Below, in pieces: positions 57,827-64,000 of a stretch of DNA of 64,000 nucleotides. The stretch is taken from the NCBI GenBank assembly GCA_003013855.2, contig ML058460.1:310001-374000 (forward strand), read 5' to 3'. Each line of letters begins with the position of its first letter. Positions within the stretch are counted from its first letter, which is position 1. The notes beneath the pieces were generated by a model. That model did not search any database. It saw only the letters and a program-made list of their open reading frames with translations, and had not been told where the DNA came from. The translations under genes and the position numbers were made by a program. The stretch comes from Liriodendron chinense. Lineage: Eukaryota; Streptophyta; Magnoliopsida; Magnoliales; Magnoliaceae.

Positions 57827-60800
57827 TCACAATGAGATGTCTGCATACGAGTCTTGAGTCACAGTCCTAACAGCGATAGGAATCTTTACCGAATGCTTGT
57901 AATCACTCCAAATCAGGTTGCCGAAGGTGTAATCTCCTTGCACTCTTCGAATAGCTGAGAATGTAATTTTGAATGAATGATTGATGACAGTGTTATTGAA
58001 GACAAGGATTGAAGGTGTCACATCCATCTTAATTCCTGGGGGCGATTGGATCCTAGCTATGTAGGTGGAGTTGACGGGTCCCACATTTGTGACTGTCCTT
58101 GAGACTGTTATGGTTGTTTTGAGGTCGGGGATTGAAATTGATGGTAGGTTGAGGTCAGATATGAATTCATCAACCCAATTGAAGTAGTCCGTTGCATTTA
58201 TGTCATAAATTAATCCAGGATCTACTGCTCTATTGGGGCTGACGTGACCCCCACCATAGTCGAACGGGTCGGCAAGTTTCCGTGGGGCACCCTCAGCAGT
58301 TATTGGAAGGCCATATTCATCAGTGATGGAAGCTTCAAAAAGAAAAGTATGTGTGAGTATTAAGTTATGAAAAAGCAAAATAAATGAACAAGATTGATTG
58401 ATTATTAGATGGGATGATTAAATTCATCAGTTGGACTATGTTGTGGATGGATCATGGTGTAAAAACCATGCTGTTAGATAATTTTTTCCACTTGGTGGTC
58501 GCATTAGAATGAACTATTGAATGTAAAATGAGCAATATATCACATTCAATTGATGATCGGGATCATTCACGCAACTAGACTTCAGTTTCTTCACCCCATC
58601 TAATGTAGATCCCAATAAATGGGCCATGAATATTGCATGTGGGCGCTATATAATGATTAACAATGGTGGGCTGCATGATGAACTCCTTACATACCAGTAG
58701 TAACGAGTGCAGATTTTATAGCTGCAGGAGACCAATTAGGATGCATAGATTTTAGAAGGGCGGCGATTCCTGCAACATGCGGACATGCCATTGATGTTCC
58801 TGATCTGAATTCATAGTGGTCTTTGACAGCTGCTAAGATGTTGACACCGGGTGCAGCTACATCAGGCTGTTGGAGATGTTAGAATAAGCATTTCCTTTTT
58901 CTTAAATAAGTAGGATGCTCAAATATGAAATGCTTATGTATGCGCATGCAATGTTTATGTGTCTGTGATATTGTGATGGATGGCTGAGCTAAAAAATGGG
59001 TATTAATTAGACAATCAAAACTCTTTTATTATGGCCTTTAAATAGAACTGATGGTTGACATGCCACATCAAACGGAGAGAAGCCCATGAATCAAAATGGT
59101 TATAATTATCATGATCAATCTGACCTTTCTGTATTTTGTGCATCATTATTAGGGTTGACAAATGGTTAGTCCAGATCATCTGATTAATTATGAATAACAG
59201 ATGACACAAAAATTTAAATTATTACCAGTATAGTTTGTGACAAATCATGTGATTGCATTACTAATTCAGGTGGGTGCAGCTTGGTCTATGATCCATCCCG
59301 ATCCTTCACGGACACTTAGTTAACCCACATAGTCACATTGGGTGGCCCAAGGTCCAATATTGACATTTGTTTAAAAATTCTGGTCGCTTAATCAACAACC
59401 TTTAAATTCTTGAAAGAAATGTTAATAGCTTACATTAAATGGGGAAACCCTATGGATCACTCGGCAATTGAAACACAGGCCTCTTAGTATTTTAACCAAC
59501 CATTCAGTCTAGTTTAAGGCCTTTTTTTTAAAGATAGTATTGAGATTGTTTGTATGTTAATTTTCTTTATCATCCTGGTTAACTTTGGATAAAAATACCT
59601 TAAGAATTGTTGGGAAGAAAGGGTTGGGCCCCCTAGACGAAAAAGATGCGATCTTTGGTGCCAAAATTGACGATCCTATAACAGTAGTTGCAAGGCCCAT
59701 CTTCACCATCGGAGCGCTACAGTGATAACCACAAATAAGATTACACATATTTTACTTAATCAAAAGAGGATTATAATCAAAATGAGTCGAAAGACACTTA
59801 CCTGGATTGCTCTATGTAATTTCGAATTTGAACTCCGATGTCATAGTCGATCAAAATGCAAGAGATATTTCCACATGCTCGTGGAAGATTATCAGTGTAT
59901 TGTGCAAAAATGAGGCCGATGCCACCTGCTTGTGTTACAGAAGAAACTGCAATAGGGAATTGTTGTGATGGTGGCCTCCAATCTGTGAAACAGAGTACTA
60001 CTTTCCCTGCCACTAAGGTAGAATTCAAAGGACCATTGCAGCTGCGAGAAAAAAAAAGAGAAGAAGAAGTGAAAGTTAGAAAGTCAATTCATCAACTAAG
60101 GATAGGTAAAAAGAATGTACCTTAGATCTCCGAGTGAAAAAAATAGTAGTTTGAATCCATCTTGGCGCATGGGCAAACCGATAACTCGTTGACCCTATAT
60201 GATCAGTCATTTTAATCTTTTAGTGTATACTTAAACTTTTATTTTTCTGATGTATCGATCTCTTTATTTTCTTTTTAATTTCAATATAGTTTGTATTTTG
60301 TTGGTTAATAAGTAAATACTGTGCGACAACGTATATCAAAAGACATAATTAGTTATGAAGCATTTGTAAAGATAGATCAACCTTATGGGTTCCATGAACA
60401 TTCTTAGCAACATGATTGTCATAGTTGTACCATACATGAGAGATATGTGGGCCCATTGTGGTGTGTGGGTGACATCCAACCTGTCCATTAGAAGTGCCCC
60501 AAAATTTTAGGCCTAGATCCCTAAATCCAGCTTGATTTATGAATTAAGAGGGCTCCAACCAACTCGAGCGCATGATTTGTTGGAGTATAACATTTGTCGG
60601 TATAGCTATACATGTCAATTGCATGTTAATAAAATCATGATACATAAGATAGTTTCTATATAGTCTCTTTGAATTAACACCTTATATTCAGGATATTCCT
60701 GTTTTATATTAGTCTGTAAAAAATATTTTGTCAACGAAATGAATTAAAAAAACTACTGGCCAACAATGTAGAATATTAGATGCATGCATGCGGCGCACTT

Positions 60801-63800
60801 AATATTGGATGCGATTTATTGTGGCCTCTCAAGTCTTTTGATTTATCAGTGAAGAGAAATGATATAGTAATTCTCATTGGAAGGTGAACAACCGTTAGAT
60901 TTGAGAGTCCCACTGTTTGTGCAATCACTATTTACCCTTAAAGAACTCCCTAATAATCCAATGGCTGTTAGTAATCCTCATATGCCATTTCTTTCATAAT
61001 GAATAGAATAATAATCAAAGTCTTTATTACCGTAATTGAGACGTTGTTTCCCAACGTGATTGAAGCAGGGAAAGATCGGTCCATCGTACTTGCTGCCACT
61101 GTGATGACCCATGGAAATGCAATCGACAGACTCTGTGGCCTTGGTCCATCATTTCCAGCGCTGAAAATAACTGTGATTCCCTTTTCTACCGCATGCAAGT
61201 AAACGAGTGAAATGTCCAAGGAATTAAGGGTGAGAGATAACGAAAGAATATCGACACGATCGTGTATAGCATCATCAACGGCAGCTAGCACTGTGTCACT
61301 ATGTGATCCACCTCTTGTCCCCCAGAATACCTTGTATATGGCCAAATGAGCGCGAGGTGCACCTCCTCTTGCCACTCCTGTACCAAGGCCTCCAAAGCTA
61401 ACGTTACTTACAATAGAACCCGCTGTGGTCGAAGCAGTGTGCGTGCCATGGCCACTACCATCACGTGGAGATAAATAATCCGTTTTCAACAGATCAGGGT
61501 CTACTCCGCGAGCATACCATCGGGCTCCAATTATCTTCCGATTGCAGTGGGATGCATTAAATGCTATTCCTTCTTCGCATTTTCCATTCCATCGTGATGG
61601 TATGGGACCATATCCATGATCATTAAAGCTTCTCGATTCAGGCCATATTCCTAAATGTATTCCGCATTACATTAGTAATAAAATTAAAATGGATAAGAAA
61701 AGTTGAGCTAAAATGGAACTAGAACTTAAGAAGATTTATTTGTGGTCATGGATTTCTGGGTTCCAAACATGAGTGTTGTGATGGGTCATGTTTGGGCTAA
61801 TCAGGGTCCTTCATTTATTAAATGAGCTAAGAATTATATAAAGAAAAGCTGAACCATGACCCACTACTCTGTGGCTTCGACCCAACTCACTTAAAATTTA
61901 TCCGGTCCAAGCTTGACTTGACCTGACCCAGCCCATTTAATTGTAATTGAGTTAGGTTGGTCTTGATTGACCTGACCTGGCCCAACTTAGTTTTAAGAGT
62001 TGAACATAAGGATATGGGTATGCACAATCCAAGACAATCAATGGATCATCATCATGTAAGCCTTACCAAAGAAATCGGCTGAGCTACATGAATGCTTTAC
62101 CAAAACATTCCATTCCATCAAGGGCAATCAATGGATACATACGTCAATAAATCATGTGTACATACTTTCATTCTTCATTTTGTTTTAATTAGTTTTGGTT
62201 TCGATGATCATCTCGCCCATCCCATTGATAACTATATGGGTGGGGCTGGTCAAGTAGGTTTAACCCAAGCCCATTACCCATTTACCTTGACCCATGCCTT
62301 TTAGCCTAAAAGAACAAGTTTGCCCACTCATGATGTGGGTTGGACATGCATACTGAATGTTAACAATAGGATACGATATTCGTAGCTACAAGTTGCATTC
62401 CTCATAGAACTAGATATAGAAAAAGAAAAGAAATGAAAAAGAAAAAAGGAAAAAGAAATGCAACAAACCTGTGTCAACCACACCAATAATTACACCATCA
62501 CCTTGGTTGGTCTTGGAAAGGATTTCTGTAGGATGGCTATAATCAAGGCCAAGGAAATCCCAGCTTCGTGTAGTCTGTAGCTCACAACTATGGCTCGGAG
62601 TTACACGGATCACACCAGGGATTTCTGCATCAATCCATCCATTCATGTTAGCAGTTATATCCATCATCGTAGTTGATATTGTGAGTTGGCATTTTGCTCA
62701 ACCTATATTGATCATGGTTTTAAGACTCAGGATGAATAACCCATGACTCATCTGAGTCATCTTGGACTCAGTTGGACCTGATCTAGTTTGATACAGTGAG
62801 TCACTCGGGTGAATCACCCCTGACTTTGGGGCAAGTTAAGTCGATTGACCCTGATTCTGCCGACTTGTTATTAAATTTGAGACCAAATGAGTGGATCAGA
62901 GTAGCCTAATCTTAATTCCATGATAATATGGGTCACACTGTTTTGATCTTGTCTTACCACTTTATTCCTTGGTGGTCCACAACTGACAAAATAAATGGAC
63001 ACCAAGAAAATTTTATTTAACCACTAGACCAATGAATTGACGATGAAATGGCTTGATTTTTAGGCCAAATGATGTAAACAGTGTGCCCCACCTTAGGGAA
63101 AGATCAAATCTCTGACACGTGTCTTATGGCATATGTGGGAACGTAATTCACTAATGTTTGACCTAAATGATTTCTGCGGGTTCTTTTCACATGCAATTTT
63201 GCCTGACACCTCTTGTTGACTAGTGGGATAAGCATGAAAGTGAAATAAAAACTGCCACTTAGAGGTCCAAAATACTCTGCAATGCCTGATGTAGGTATGG
63301 CCCGCCATGGTTTGTGTGACATCCACTCCGACCACTAATTCTCTAACCTCTTGTTCACCGTACATAGGAAAAGTCAGCTGGATCCAAAAGTCAGCTCGTC
63401 CACACCACATGATCAACTTAAAATCATTCCTAAGACCTCACAACTTACGCCGTGTGGCCCATTGGAGTTTTGGATCAAGCTAGATTTTTGGATTTCTCTT
63501 CATCATGGTGAGGCACTTGATGAACGGGTTGGATGTTAAATAAACAAGATGGTCACCTCCATCAATTTTTATATGGTGGGCATCCCATCCCCACCGTTCC
63601 CTATAATGGGCCAGGCATAGTCATGAATCGAAAGATTGCGTTCTTACCTACTCTACGATCCAAAAATAAAAGCCAATATTACATTTTCGGAAGAAAAGAA
63701 AGAAAACGGGTCAATGTTACGTACTTGAGATTTGCTTTGCCTGCGATTCCGTGAGTGTGGCTGAAAATCCTGAAAAGCCATGCTTGTAACTGTACAACAT

Positions 63801-63822
63801 GGATTCTAGAGCTGCTTCCTTG
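57827..63822 (-). CDS. Subtilisin-like serine protease (subtilase, SBT3-like), 5' end beyond the window
   Basis: Eight visible minus-strand exons: 63,822-63,725, 62,624-62,469, 61,650-61,031, 60,194-60,121, 60,041-59,802, 59,716-59,599, 58,866-58,695 and 58,332-57,827. Phases agree throughout (about 660 residues seen). The first encodes the end of the inhibitor propeptide (LYSYKHGFSGFSATLTESQA). Then come TTRSWDFLGL, catalytic Asp in GVVDTGIWPES, catalytic His in GSGHGTHTAST, oxyanion Asn in FSAGNDGP, a protease-associated domain (IGLIFAQYTDNLP), FSSRGPNPFFP and catalytic Ser in GTSMACPHVAG. The C-terminal fibronectin-III-like domain has VTNVGPVNSTY. All catalytic residues are present and no stops occur. 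Such enzymes are secreted to the apoplast; the signal peptide would be in an upstream exon past 64,000. Many introns fit the SBT3 group. Between ATDYFNW and LNLPSISIP it is about 20-25 residues shorter than usual. Confidence 0.93.
61760..62330. mobile_element. Probable MITE in a subtilase intron
   Basis: Contains inverted text matching 54,640-54,800. The intron between the Asp exon and the His exon is long mainly because of this sequence. Confidence 0.45.
63285..63620. mobile_element. Foldback MITE in a subtilase intron
   Basis: Left 'tatggcccgccatggtttgt', middle 'ttttggatcaagctagattt' and 'aacgggttggatgttaaata', and the inverse block 'accgttccctataatgggcc'. The right terminal repeat is poorly kept. 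Confidence 0.65.
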
Positions 63823-64000
63823 CTGCATTATGTATCCATATCCATCTCAGCAGTTAAGCAAGTAGCTTAAATCATCCAGATGATTCACTGGTTTTCAATT
63901 ATGACAGCTAGGGCCATGGCTGGATGGTCCAGACAATTGGTTTTTTGAGCCACTTTGGATGAGCCATGCTTCAGAGCTCTACCAGATGAAAAATTCTCAG

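Overview
The window is nuclear DNA of a flowering plant. It has spliced genes with GT-AG introns, a plastid-targeted pyruvate dehydrogenase subunit, a plant subtilase, two eukaryotic tRNA-Cys genes, and abundant LTR retrotransposons, MITEs and SINEs. One roughly 450 bp foldback repeat recurs about twenty times (a core like GGGGCCCACCATGATGTATG followed by 'ccacgccgtccatcc'). I associate this type of repeat with magnoliid genomes, but that placement is memory-based and weak.

Layout. 1-8.8 kb: the 3' part of a large Tat/Ogre-like Ty3-gypsy element. It carries a decayed antisense gene with a plant-mobile-domain-like region, several unrelated tandem-repeat arrays and a 1.5 kb 3' LTR. 8.8-23.8 kb: no host gene. 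This is a dense field of foldback and hAT-like MITEs, most of it arranged as two diverged tandem copies of a 6-7 kb segment (A about 10.28-17.63 kb, B about 17.63-23.23 kb). Insertions present in only one copy can be read against an empty site in the other. 24.17-27.71 kb (+): a six-exon gene for a membrane-anchored START-domain protein. 28-34 kb: intergenic, with one SINE. 34.09-38.17 kb (-): a three-exon gene for the plastid pyruvate dehydrogenase E1 alpha subunit; its large intron holds a SINE with a perfect 17 bp target duplication. 38.7-42.7 kb: foldback elements and a solo LTR of the family seen at 7.2 kb. 42.7-52.55 kb: two copies of a segment each carrying a tRNA-Cys(GCA) gene. Between them lie two short gag-only LTR retrotransposons, each with intact LTRs and a perfect 5 bp target duplication; inside the second copy is a 932 bp hAT-like element with a perfect 8 bp target duplication. 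52.5-57.8 kb: mostly unassigned AT-rich sequence with a (TA)n tract and a LINE remnant. 57.83-64.0 kb (-): a subtilisin-like protease gene with eight visible exons, running off the right edge.

The three protein genes look intact in the visible sequence and do unrelated jobs: lipid binding at a membrane, plastid acetyl-CoA supply, and secreted proteolysis. They share no operon-like logic. The window's interest is in its mobile-element history: occupied and empty sites readable by eye, gag-only LTR elements, and an antisense gene inside a retrotransposon. I did not find a convincing new enzymatic or defence system.
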